Part shown: positions 9,826-18,659 of the stretch, one piece after another
How positions within the stretch are numbered: position 1 is the stretch's first letter
Layout: each line of letters begins with the position of its first letter
Origin: Bacteroidia bacterium
GTDB lineage: Bacteria; Bacteroidota; Bacteroidia; NS11-12g; UBA9320
Assembly (NCBI GenBank): GCA_020849295.1
Contig: JADLGN010000037.1
Span: forward strand, 1-64,000
Direction: 5' to 3'
DNA length: 64,000 nucleotides
The notes under the pieces: generated by a model
What the model was told of the DNA's origin: nothing
The model's input: only the letters and a program-made list of their open reading frames with translations
Database searches by the model: none
Program-made: the position numbers and the translations under genes

Positions 9826-12099
9826 TCAAAAATCAACCCCTTCAATGGGGTCTGGTTCTTCATTAGTTGCATTCACATCAAAATCATTTCCTTCGTAATT
9901 TTCGCAGTCAAGTTCAATTGTAAATTCAATATTTGGTTTTTTAAAGGCAGATTTGCTTACAGGCAAACTTCTATCATTATAAATATCTTTCATATAATAA
10001 GCAAATACTGGCATTGCCATGTGTCCACCTTGACCAAGTGCTGTACTTCTGAAATGTACCTGACGATCTTCACAACCCACCCATACCCCTGTAACAAGAT
10101 CAGGAGTAACTCCAATAAACCATCCATCAGAATTATTTTGTGTAGTTCCAGTTTTGCCTGCAATAGGAATTTCGTATGGTATGCCATAAGTTGAACGCAT
10201 TCTTGAAGCTGTACCTCCGGGTAAAGTAGTAAGTTCCATCATTTTGCACATTGCATACGCAGTTTGTTTTCGCATTACTTCATTTCTTCTCGGAGCAAAC
10301 TCTTCTATTACATTGCCATATTTATCTTCAATTCTTGTTATAAAAATTGGCTCAATCCATTCACCTTCATTTGCAAAAGATGAATATGCTCCTACCATCT
10401 CATACACTGATAAATCCATTGAACCAAGACAAATTGAGGGATATGGCTTAATTTTTGATGAGTCAACTCCCATTTTCCCTACAAATGTTCTAACAGAATA
10501 TGGCGATTTTTCACCTAATTTTTTCATTAAAAAAGCCGTAACTGTATTGATTGACAATTTCAATCCCTGATATAAGTTTACATGTGTACTTTTTAATTTG
10601 ATTGAGTTTTTGGGAGTCCAATAACCTCCTTCAGGCAATTTAAAAGTTACCGGTGCAGTTGGTGCCACAAAACAAGGTGACAAGTCATTATCAACAGCCA
10701 ATGCGTAAACAAACGGTTTAAATGTAGAACCAACCTGACGATTAGCACTAGTATTTACATGGTCATATTGAAAATTTTTAAAATTTATACCCCCAACCCA
10801 TGCTTTTATTTCACCTGTATTTGGATCCATACTCATCATGCCTGTATGCAATAGTGATTTATAATATTTTAGAGAATCAATTGTACTCATCATTGTATCT
10901 AGTTCGCCACGCCATGTAAAAATATTTTTATTTTCTTTCTTTCTTAACCAATACATTATTGAATCTCTATTTCCATCATATTTTTTATTTAAATAATTGA
11001 ATTTGCCTGTTTTTTTAAGGTTTTTCCACAAATAATCAGGATCTTCTTTCCAGCTTTCTTTTTCAAGTCTCCATGGATTTTGTCCTTTCCACTCATTAAA
11101 AAACTCTTTTTGTAATTGCGAAATATGTTTGTTTACTGCACGCTCAGCATACAATTGCATTTTTGAATTTATGGTAGTGTAAATTTTTAAACCATCGCGG
11201 TATATATTTAGGTTTCGCGACTTACACCATTCTGACAAAAATTCTCTAAGAAAATCCCTAAAATAAGGTGCAATTCCTTCATTATGGTTTTGTACTGAAA
11301 TATTTAATTTTAATGGTATGTTGCTATATTTTTCATATTCTTCACTTGATATAAAATTGTATTTATACATTTGATTTAATACAACATTTCTTCTTTTAAC
11401 TGATTTTTCGGGATTTCTTACCGGATTATATAAAGTGCTTCCTTTTAGCATTCCTACAAGTAAGGCAGCTTCTTCGGCAGTTAAATCTATTGGTTTTTTA
11501 TTAAAAAAAGTTTTTGAAGCAGTTTTTATTCCATAAGAATTTCCCCCGAAAGGAACTGTATTAAAATAAAGCGATATGATTTCTTCTTTAGTGTATTGCC
11601 TTTCTAATTCAATGGCAATTATCATTTCTTTTACTTTTTGTAAAATTCGGGTAAGAATAAACGAACTTCTGTTGTGAAACAAATTTTTAGCTAGTTGTTG
11701 TGTAATTGTGCTTGCTCCCCCATCTTTTCCAAGAAATATTACAGCTCTTGAAAGTGCTTTTATATCTATACCTGAATGTTTGTAAAATCTAACATCTTCC
11801 GTTGCTATCAGGGCATTTACCAAATTAGACGGCAAATCTTTAAAATCACAATTTGCACGATTTTCATAATAATACTTACCTAATAAAACTTTATCGCTAC
11901 TGTAAACTTCTGAAGCAAGATTTGATTTTGGGTTTTCTAGCTCATCAATATCCGGCATTTTACCCAGCAAACCGGTTTTTACAAGTAGTATAAATGCTAT
12001 AAATAATAAAATTCCGAAAAAAAAATATATCCAAAGTTTTTTTGAAATCCTATTGTAATTTGATTGATCTGAAATTGTCTTTTTTAATTCTTTAAGCAT
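9826..12099 (-). CDS. Bifunctional penicillin-binding protein 1A family (transglycosylase/transpeptidase)
   Basis: 757 residues. A cytoplasmic tail precedes one membrane anchor at about 22-41. The GT51 glycosyltransferase shows catalytic Glu101 (ATEDVRFYKHSG) and the GGASTITQQLAKN motif near 128-139. The penicillin-binding domain has SxxK at Ser458-Lys461 (STFK), SxN at 516-518 (SIN) and KTG at 649-651 (KTGTT). It polymerises and cross-links peptidoglycan in the periplasm. The gene follows gldD by 56 bases and ends 5 bases from the convergent adhesin gene. The acidic C-terminal tail (NEEPDPIEGVDF) is a common feature of the family. Confidence 0.94.
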   Translation of the reverse strand: MLKELKKTISDQSNYNRISKKLWIYFFFGILLFIAFILLVKTGLLGKMPDIDELENPKSNLASEVYSSDKVLLGKYYYENRANCDFKDLPSNLVNALIATEDVRFYKHSGIDIKALSRAVIFLGKDGGASTITQQLAKNLFHNRSSFILTRILQKVKEMIIAIELERQYTKEEIISLYFNTVPFGGNSYGIKTASKTFFNKKPIDLTAEEAALLVGMLKGSTLYNPVRNPEKSVKRRNVVLNQMYKYNFISSEEYEKYSNIPLKLNISVQNHNEGIAPYFRDFLREFLSEWCKSRNLNIYRDGLKIYTTINSKMQLYAERAVNKHISQLQKEFFNEWKGQNPWRLEKESWKEDPDYLWKNLKKTGKFNYLNKKYDGNRDSIMYWLRKKENKNIFTWRGELDTMMSTIDSLKYYKSLLHTGMMSMDPNTGEIKAWVGGINFKNFQYDHVNTSANRQVGSTFKPFVYALAVDNDLSPCFVAPTAPVTFKLPEGGYWTPKNSIKLKSTHVNLYQGLKLSINTVTAFLMKKLGEKSPYSVRTFVGKMGVDSSKIKPYPSICLGSMDLSVYEMVGAYSSFANEGEWIEPIFITRIEDKYGNVIEEFAPRRNEVMRKQTAYAMCKMMELTTLPGGTASRMRSTYGIPYEIPIAGKTGTTQNNSDGWFIGVTPDLVTGVWVGCEDRQVHFRSTALGQGGHMAMPVFAYYMKDIYNDRSLPVSKSAFKKPNIEFTIELDCENYEGNDFDVNATNEEPDPIEGVDF

Positions 12100-12155
12100 T
12101 TTTAAGACTGTTTTACAAACCTACAATTTTTTGAATTAAAAAAATTATTATGTGC

Positions 12156-12722
12156 TTATTTAAACCTGAAAGATTTTATCATATACTTCAAGTCTTGTTT
12201 TATAAAATCAATTACAGGGCTTACAGAATCTATTGTTGTATAGTTATTAAAATACAAGGCTCCTCTAAAAAATTTTGACTTATTATCACTTATATAAAAA
12301 TTGCAAGAAGTAGCAGTTTCTCCTTTTATTTCATAAAAAATACCAGAGTTTCCGCTACTGTCTTTTATTTCAGTTTCGGGTATTTCGCTTGCTTTTATAG
12401 TATGTTTATAAACTAAATTTCGAGTATCAAAAATTAAAGAATCATATTCAAGTGGTGTTTTAAAAGTTTTATAACTTAGGTATAAAGTGGCATCAAAGGG
12501 TAATAATTCTAGATTGTACCAAAAAGATGAACTTGTATCAGCTATCAATACTGAATATTTTGGCTTATAAAATGAATATGGCACTTCGGCAATATCCCAA
12601 TATTCATATTCATGTTTTGGAAAATCAATAAATGGGTAAGCGTGCTGCTTGGGCAAATAAGGCTCTTTACACGAAGTAAGCATTATTAATAAAATAATAA
12701 TTAATACCGAATTTCTATACAT
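12156..12722 (-). CDS. gldD: Gliding motility lipoprotein GldD
   Basis: 188 residues. The lipobox MLTSC puts the acylated cysteine at about residue 18. Family features are present in order: PYSFYKPKY, WYNLELLPFDATLYLSYK, KHTIKASEIPET, IFYEIKGETATSCNFYISD and a terminal DFIKQDLKYMIKSFRFK. GldD is required for gliding in Flavobacterium and for T9SS function in related organisms; its molecular role is not settled. It lies 7 bases behind gldE, an adjacency conserved in Flavobacterium johnsoniae. Confidence 0.88.
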   Translation of the reverse strand: MYRNSVLIIILLIMLTSCKEPYLPKQHAYPFIDFPKHEYEYWDIAEVPYSFYKPKYSVLIADTSSSFWYNLELLPFDATLYLSYKTFKTPLEYDSLIFDTRNLVYKHTIKASEIPETEIKDSSGNSGIFYEIKGETATSCNFYISDNKSKFFRGALYFNNYTTIDSVSPVIDFIKQDLKYMIKSFRFK

Positions 12723-12729
12723 TTATTTT

Positions 12730-14082
12730 TTATTGATTTATTTCTACTCTTACTTTTATTACTTTTCGATTGTCTGCTTTGTCAACAGAGAAAGCAAATT
12801 TTCCAAAAATTGCTTTATCTCCTTGTGATGGTATATTTTGCGTTAATTCCATTATCAACCCTGCAATTGTTTCTGCTTCTCCTTTTATTTCGTCAAAATA
12901 GCCTGGTTCAGTATCTGAAATTTTCAATAAATCTACAATCTGTGTTTTACCTTCAAACAAATAAGTGTTTTCATTTATTTTTTTATACTCAGCTTCATCA
13001 TCATCAAATTCATCTTTTATTTCTCCAAAAATTTCTTCAAGGATATCTTCAAGAGTGACTATTCCCAGTGTTCCGCCATACTCATCAGCAACAATTGCCA
13101 TGTGTATTTTTTTTGTTTTAAATTCATTCAACAAATCGTCAATTTTTTTAAATTCGGGGACAATAAATGGTGGGCGAATTAGCGATTCCCAACTTGTATT
13201 ATTTGCACTTTTACTCACTAATGGCAAAATGTCTTTGATGTATAAAATGCCCAAAATACTGTCGAAATCATTTTCATAAACAGGTATTCTCGAATAACCA
13301 CATTCATTTATCAATTTCAATAATTCATTAAAACTTGTATTTTTTTCTACAGCAATTACATCAAGTCTTGGTTTCATTATTTGTTTTACACTTGTATTTC
13401 CAAAATTTACAAGACTTTTTAATATATTTTTTTCTTCAGACAGTTCTTTGTCTGATGTTATTTCTATGGCATGATTTAGTTCTTCTAATGAAACATCTTG
13501 TTGCTTTTTTTCAAAATATTTGTCAATAAAATTTGTACTATATACTAAAATCCAAATAAAGGGTTTTAGCAATATTTGTGAATAATAAAGAGGTATAGCC
13601 ATAAGTAATGCAACTCTCAATGCATTTTGTGTAGCATAAATTTTAGGGATAATTTCACTAATTAAAACTATTACAAATGTGATAGCAACTATTTCTATAA
13701 TAAATCCGGCAACTGGGTATTGGCTAAAATTAAAAAGGAGTGATATAAGCAATGATGAACTTATAACTACAAAAATATTTGTAAAATTATTAATCAATAA
13801 AATACTTGCAAGCAGTTTCTTGCCGGCAGTTTCCTCATTTGGTTCATTCAATAATTTAATGGCACAATTTGCCGATTTTGTGTTACTTAGGCTCAGTTCA
13901 TCTATATTGCCCGGTGTTAGCGAAAAAAATGCATTTTCTGCTGCAGATGTAATTGTAGATATAAAAAGCATTAATAATATTACAATAAAAAGTAACAATA
14001 GTAATGCAGAGTTTTCAAAAATCTCTTGATTTAAAAACTGTAATATAATATGTAATAGGTAAGTTCTCGGCTCAGGATCCAA
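12730..14082 (-). CDS. gldE: Gliding-associated membrane protein GldE (CNNM/CBS/CorC-HlyC family)
   Basis: 450 residues. The N-terminal third is a DUF21/CNNM membrane domain with about four hydrophobic segments (for example ALLLLLFIVILLMLFIST). A CBS pair follows around 205-330 (VKQIMKPRLDVIAVE, GYSRIPVYEND, MAIVADEYGGTLGIVTLED), then a CorC/HlyC-type C-terminal domain. Paralogues transport Mg2+ or Co2+, but in this genomic slot the protein is GldE, a partner of GldD in gliding. The gene sits between ssb (26-base gap) and gldD (7-base gap). Confidence 0.9.
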   Translation of the reverse strand: MDPEPRTYLLHIILQFLNQEIFENSALLLLLFIVILLMLFISTITSAAENAFFSLTPGNIDELSLSNTKSANCAIKLLNEPNEETAGKKLLASILLINNFTNIFVVISSSLLISLLFNFSQYPVAGFIIEIVAITFVIVLISEIIPKIYATQNALRVALLMAIPLYYSQILLKPFIWILVYSTNFIDKYFEKKQQDVSLEELNHAIEITSDKELSEEKNILKSLVNFGNTSVKQIMKPRLDVIAVEKNTSFNELLKLINECGYSRIPVYENDFDSILGILYIKDILPLVSKSANNTSWESLIRPPFIVPEFKKIDDLLNEFKTKKIHMAIVADEYGGTLGIVTLEDILEEIFGEIKDEFDDDEAEYKKINENTYLFEGKTQIVDLLKISDTEPGYFDEIKGEAETIAGLIMELTQNIPSQGDKAIFGKFAFSVDKADNRKVIKVRVEINQ

Positions 14083-14108
14083 TTTTATAACTTTATATAT
14101 ATAACCAT

Positions 14109-14549
14109 TTAAGAAATATCTTCATTGAAATTTTCTTCAGAAAAAGATTCGTTTATTGTATCATTTATTTCATGTTCTTCTCTTTCTTCATTTACTGAAT
14201 TTTCATTTTCAGATTTATTTTTCTCTTTATTTACAATTGTAATATTAATACCTCTTATTTTTTTCTGACTTCTGCTTATGCCTTCTTTATCTACCCATTG
14301 GTCTGTTTTAATTTTCCCTTCCAGATATATTGTAAATCCTTTTTTAAGATACTTTTCGGCTATTTTTGCAAGATTGTCCCATAATTCAATATTATGCCAT
14401 TCGGTTTGTCTTATACGATTTCCTTTTCTATCGGTATATATTTCGTTTGTTGCCAATCTAAATGTTGCAACAACTCTATTACTATCAAGATAGCGAACTT
14501 CAGGGTCTTTGCCAAGATTGCCGAGTAAAATAACTTTGTTTACAGACAT
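14109..14549 (-). CDS. ssb: Single-stranded DNA-binding protein without a canonical C-terminal tip
   Basis: 146 residues. The OB fold occupies residues 1-107, beginning MSVNKVILLGNLGKDPEVRY with the typical TEWHNIELWDNLAKIAEKYLKKG core. The tail is acidic and Glu/Asn-rich but ends ENFNEDIS; the usual D-D-x-P-F tip that recruits repair and replication partners is absent. The stop is clean and no frameshift nearby restores a tip. First gene of the ssb-gldE-gldD-PBP1A run. A TATCTTTG box on the minus strand (14634-14627) may be its -7 element. Confidence 0.93.
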   Translation of the reverse strand: MSVNKVILLGNLGKDPEVRYLDSNRVVATFRLATNEIYTDRKGNRIRQTEWHNIELWDNLAKIAEKYLKKGFTIYLEGKIKTDQWVDKEGISRSQKKIRGINITIVNKEKNKSENENSVNEEREEHEINDTINESFSEENFNEDIS

Positions 14550-14680
14550 ATTTTTATAATTTATTAAGCTTTAACTATCTATTAAAACTATTTAATTTTT
14601 ATATACAAATTAAATATTTATAAATTCAAAGATATAATTTTTTTAATATAAAGCATGGTTTAATTAAACTATTGATAAAA

Positions 14681-14716
14681 TTAAGAAAGGCAAAATTTTC
14701 ATTTTGCCTTTCTTAA
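14681..14716 (-). terminator. Rho-independent terminator after actF
   Basis: A perfect 16-bp inverted repeat (TTAAGAAAGGCAAAAT and its complement) encloses a 4-base loop. On the minus strand it is followed by TTTTAT. It lies directly downstream of actF and ends the act operon before ssb, which shows that no oxidase gene is co-transcribed after actF. Confidence 0.85.
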
Positions 14717-14737
14717 TACTTATTAAAACATTTTTTT

Positions 14738-16057
14738 TTAAACACCTACATCATAAGTTGCAGATTCTACAACGTATGGGTGTTTTTCTGGATATAAATT
14801 CGCTTTTGAAAGGCTGTATTTTACTACATAAATAAATAAACCGGCAAAAGCAATAGGCATTCCTATTTCTAACAATCCAATACCAGAAGATTCGCCCATA
14901 GTTCCGGGCATAATCATTACAAATAAATCAAGCCAATGTCCTACTAAAATACAGGTACCTGCAATTAATAAAGTTTTTGGATTTCTCTTTGCATTCTTAG
15001 TCATTAATATTAAAAAAGGAATGAAGAAATTAATAAATAGATTAATGAAAAATAATGGACGGAAATAACCATGTAATCTAACATTGTAGTAAACTACTTC
15101 TTCGTGGATATTAGCGTACCAAATTAATAAAAACTGTGCCGTCCACACATAAGCCCAAAATATACAAAATGCAAACATAAATTTACCAAGGTCGTGGAAT
15201 ATTTCAGGAGAAACAAGTTCCATATATCCTTTTGATTTTAGGTACATAGTTATAAATGCAATTACAGTAATAGAGGTTACAAACATAATACCCCAATTGT
15301 ATACTGAATAAATTGTGCTATACCAATGTGCATCTATGCTCATCATTACAATCCATGCAAATACTGAAAATGAGAATAAAAAGAACACCATAAAACCAGC
15401 TGATATTCTAATAGATTTATTAAAAAATGTTAATCCTCCTTCTTCGTCTTCTCTAAGTGATAATCTTCTTAAAATCATTCTTACGGTGTACCATATCAGT
15501 AATATAGCTGGAACTCCAAAGTATAAAAATTTGGTATTAAGAAATCCGCTTTTCCCTGCAAGTATTTCATCATAGCCTTCCATTCCTTCGCTAAGGTGAA
15601 GGTGTTCGTAATGCACCCAATGATAAATTTCACTTCCGCCAAAAACAAGTGCAATCATTAATAAAACAAGTCCTATGGGAATATAAGCACTCATAGCCTC
15701 TGCAATTCTTTTAATTAATGTTGCCCAGCCAGCATTTGCAATATAATTAAGTGCAACAAAAAACAAACCTCCTATTCCAAACAGTAAAAAATAATAACTG
15801 TTAAGTAATAAATTTGCCCAAAATCTTAATGTCCAAGATTTAGCGTGAGTTTGTGTATTTTCAGTGTGAGAATCTGTTTGAGTTGTAGTAACCTCTGTTG
15901 TTTGATGATGGTTTGAATTTGTGTGATTATTTTTAAGTTGAATTACTCCAATAATTGATAGAATTAACCCAACAGCCAAAAGAACAATACTTACAATTTT
16001 TGACTTTGAGGTAAATTCAAATTTTTCTTGTTTAATATCTATATGATGATGTGCCAT
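14738..16057 (-). CDS. actF: Alternative complex III membrane subunit ActF
   Basis: 439 residues with about ten hydrophobic segments (for example IVSIVLLAVGLILSIIGVIQL near 22-42) and a His/Thr-rich loop (HTNSNHHQTTEVTTTQTD) after the first. The protein is the second large polytopic subunit of the quinol:electron-acceptor oxidoreductase, related to NrfD/ActC. Identification rests on its place as last gene of actABCDEF and on its length and topology. It is preceded by actE with a 5-base gap. Unlike many Bacteroidota loci, no cytochrome oxidase genes follow. Confidence 0.88.
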   Translation of the reverse strand: MAHHHIDIKQEKFEFTSKSKIVSIVLLAVGLILSIIGVIQLKNNHTNSNHHQTTEVTTTQTDSHTENTQTHAKSWTLRFWANLLLNSYYFLLFGIGGLFFVALNYIANAGWATLIKRIAEAMSAYIPIGLVLLMIALVFGGSEIYHWVHYEHLHLSEGMEGYDEILAGKSGFLNTKFLYFGVPAILLIWYTVRMILRRLSLREDEEGGLTFFNKSIRISAGFMVFFLFSFSVFAWIVMMSIDAHWYSTIYSVYNWGIMFVTSITVIAFITMYLKSKGYMELVSPEIFHDLGKFMFAFCIFWAYVWTAQFLLIWYANIHEEVVYYNVRLHGYFRPLFFINLFINFFIPFLILMTKNAKRNPKTLLIAGTCILVGHWLDLFVMIMPGTMGESSGIGLLEIGMPIAFAGLFIYVVKYSLSKANLYPEKHPYVVESATYDVGV

Positions 16058-16062
16058 TTTTC

Positions 16063-16701
16063 TTAATTTTTAGATGTTGTTGTATCAGTACTTGTATTAG
16101 CATTAGTTTCTGTCTGAACAGTAAAATTATCTCCAAGACTAAGTTTTTTTACATAATTTACTACTTGCCATCTTTGGGTTGGTGTAAGCATGTGTCCATG
16201 AGCTCCCATCATATTTTTACCATAGGTAATAGCAAAATATATTTTACCCTCCGCAAGGTTTTGAATATATGCATCTTGATAATTTGGAAATGGTGGTCGA
16301 GCAAAATTTCCAACTGTAATTACAGATCCATCGTTTCCACCGGTTTTTCCATGACAAATAGAGCAATATATATTATATAATCTTTCGCCTTCTTTAAGGT
16401 TATCTTCTGATTTTGCAACAGGATTTATTGCCGCTGCAGATGCCTCATACCCTTCGGGAGTATTTGGGTAATTAAATATATAATCTAATTGACCTCTTGC
16501 TATGGTTCCTGTAACAGGTAATCTCATAGTCATTCCATTTGGATTTAAGTCCATGTGCCTGTCTTGCGAAAATGGCTCGTAAGCTTTTGACACATACATA
16601 TCGGGCATATATTCAATTCCCGTGTTGTCACCATGACTTGTACAAGCATATAATGCAGTAGCTGCAATACAAGTGTAAAATATTTTTTTAATATTATGCA
16701 T
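16063..16701 (-). CDS. actE: Alternative complex III monoheme cytochrome c lipoprotein ActE
   Basis: 212 residues. The signal sequence ends in a lipobox with Cys20 (ALYAC). One c-type heme site, CSICH, is at 113-117, and a later Met-rich stretch (GKNMMGAHGHML) could provide the axial ligand. ActE takes electrons within ACIII towards a periplasmic acceptor. The gene order actD-actE-actF is standard. Confidence 0.92.
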   Translation of the reverse strand: MHNIKKIFYTCIAATALYACTSHGDNTGIEYMPDMYVSKAYEPFSQDRHMDLNPNGMTMRLPVTGTIARGQLDYIFNYPNTPEGYEASAAAINPVAKSEDNLKEGERLYNIYCSICHGKTGGNDGSVITVGNFARPPFPNYQDAYIQNLAEGKIYFAITYGKNMMGAHGHMLTPTQRWQVVNYVKKLSLGDNFTVQTETNANTSTDTTTSKN

Positions 16702-16716
16702 TGTTCCCTCTATTAA

Positions 16717-17286
16717 TTAATTTTTGTTGGCGTATTTTCCTGAAAATTTATTAATTTCAATAGCACCGTTTTCTTTTAGTAAAATATTAAGTTCTTCAGA
16801 ATTAAACTTGTTTAATTTATCAGAATCAAATGCTATTAATAATCTGTCGTCGGTTTGTCTTATATTTAAAATGTCAGGATTTACACCATGTCCCATTTTA
16901 TTTCTTATAAAAAATAATAATGCAAGACCAAATGCTGTACATAGAATAGTACTTTCAAATACTACCGGTATCATACTTGGAAGCATTCTATATGATGTTG
17001 GTTTTCCTCCTATATTCATAGGCCAATCAAAAACCATCATATAAAACTGCAAAAGCAATCCAAGTCCAAAACCTGTAGCGCCGCTAATAAATGCAGCAAT
17101 TGATAATTTTGATCGTTTAATGCCCATTGCAGTATCTAAATGATGAACAGGAAATGGAGTAAAACAATCAAATATTTCAAATCCTTTTTCTCTAACTGCT
17201 TCAACTGTGCTTAGTAGTTTGTGTTCATCATCGTAAACTCCATACACTAAGTTTCTTTTATCTATTGATTTACTAAAGCAAAACAT
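16717..17286 (-). CDS. actD: Alternative complex III subunit ActD (DUF3341)
   Basis: 189 residues. The N-terminal cytoplasmic part (LVYGVYDDEHKLLSTVEAVREKG) and the sequence FDCFTPFPVHHLDTAMG are typical of DUF3341. Two transmembrane segments follow (about 60-80 and 100-126), then a hydrophilic tail. It is the small membrane subunit of ACIII. Only one base separates it from actC. Confidence 0.92.
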   Translation of the reverse strand: MFCFSKSIDKRNLVYGVYDDEHKLLSTVEAVREKGFEIFDCFTPFPVHHLDTAMGIKRSKLSIAAFISGATGFGLGLLLQFYMMVFDWPMNIGGKPTSYRMLPSMIPVVFESTILCTAFGLALLFFIRNKMGHGVNPDILNIRQTDDRLLIAFDSDKLNKFNSEELNILLKENGAIEINKFSGKYANKN

Positions 17287-17287
17287 A

Positions 17288-18643
17288 TTATTCTTTGTTT
17301 TTTAGGATACTTTTAACTTCTGACATATTTATAATTGGTAAAAATTTACAGAATAAGAAGAAACAAGTAAAAAATAATCCAAATGTTCCTAAAAATATTC
17401 CTATTTCTACCCATGAAGGTGAATACATAGCCCATGAAGAGGTAAGATAATCTCTATGTAAAGATGTAACAATAATTACAAATCTTTCAAACCACATTCC
17501 TACATTTACTAAAATTGAAACCATGAACAAAAACCAGGGTGTTGTTCTTGCCCATTTGAACCAGAATACCTGTGGAGCAATAAGATTACAACTCATCATA
17601 GTCCAATAAGCCCACCAATATGGTCCAAATGCTCTGTTAAGAAAAGCATATTGTTCATATTCTACCCCTGAATACCATGCAATAAAAAACTCGGTTATAT
17701 ATGCTAATCCTACGAGTGTACCTGTAAGCAAAAGAATTTTTGACATTGCTTCTAAGTGTCCTACTGTTATATATTCTTGATAGTTTAATACTTTTCTTGC
17801 AATAAGTAAAAGAGTAAGCACCATCCCGAAACCTGAAAATATAGCTCCTGCAACGAAGTAAGGCGGGAAAATAGTTGTATGCCAACCAGGTACAATAGAT
17901 GTAGCAAAGTCCATAGAAACCACAGAGTGTACTGATAATACCAGAGGTGTTGAAATACCGGCTAAAATAAGTGAAACTATTTCGTATCTTGCCCATGTTC
18001 TTACCGAGCCAGTCCAGCCCATTGAGAAAAAGTTATACCAATATTTTCTCATTTTTGATTTAGCTCTGTCTCTAACTGTAGCAATATCCGGAATTAAACC
18101 AAGATACCAGAAAATTAATGAAACAGAAAAATATGTTGAAATAGCAAATACGTCCCATAATAGAGGAGAATTAAAATTAACCCACAGTGAGCCAAATGCA
18201 TTTGGAATTGGAAATACCCAGTATATACCTACCCAAATTCTACCCATGTGAAAAAACGGAAACATTGCAGCACATATTACAGCAAAAATTGTCATTGCTT
18301 CGGCTGAGCGATTTATTGACATTCTCCATTTTTGTCTGAACAGTAATAGAATTGCTGAAATCAATGTTCCTGCATGACCTATACCTATCCAAAATACAAA
18401 GTTTGTTATATCCCAACCCCACATAACTGTTTTATTTAAATTCCAAACTCCTATACCAACCCATGTTGTATATGTTAGTGTTACTACAAGTAAAATGAAA
18501 AATAAAAAGGATAGTACAAAACCAATCCACCAAAGCTTTGTAGGCTTATTTTCTAATGGACGGCAAATATCTGTTGTAATATCATGGTAGTTTTTATCTC
18601 CATGTACAAGCGGTTGCCTTATTACTGAATCTATTACTGACAT
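17288..18643 (-). CDS. actC: Alternative complex III quinol-oxidising membrane subunit ActC (NrfD/PsrC family)
   Basis: 451 residues with about ten transmembrane segments. NrfD-family features include [28 protein letters not shown] and [32 protein letters not shown]. It holds the quinol-binding site and is thought to couple quinol oxidation to proton movement. It lies between actB (16-base gap) and actD. Confidence 0.94.
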   Translation of the reverse strand: MSVIDSVIRQPLVHGDKNYHDITTDICRPLENKPTKLWWIGFVLSFLFFILLVVTLTYTTWVGIGVWNLNKTVMWGWDITNFVFWIGIGHAGTLISAILLLFRQKWRMSINRSAEAMTIFAVICAAMFPFFHMGRIWVGIYWVFPIPNAFGSLWVNFNSPLLWDVFAISTYFSVSLIFWYLGLIPDIATVRDRAKSKMRKYWYNFFSMGWTGSVRTWARYEIVSLILAGISTPLVLSVHSVVSMDFATSIVPGWHTTIFPPYFVAGAIFSGFGMVLTLLLIARKVLNYQEYITVGHLEAMSKILLLTGTLVGLAYITEFFIAWYSGVEYEQYAFLNRAFGPYWWAYWTMMSCNLIAPQVFWFKWARTTPWFLFMVSILVNVGMWFERFVIIVTSLHRDYLTSSWAMYSPSWVEIGIFLGTFGLFFTCFFLFCKFLPIINMSEVKSILKNKE

Positions 18644-18659
18644 TTATTTATTATTTTTT

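Noticed and set aside
9835-9850. ACCCC-TTCAAT-GGGGT hairpin at the end of the adhesin gene
   Set aside because: It lies inside the coding end of the PBP gene and is not followed by a T run in either direction, so I do not call it a terminator.
14109-14200. Possible frameshift hiding a DDxPF tip in ssb
   Set aside because: The alternative frames in the last 90 bases show no acidic D-D-x-P-F ending.
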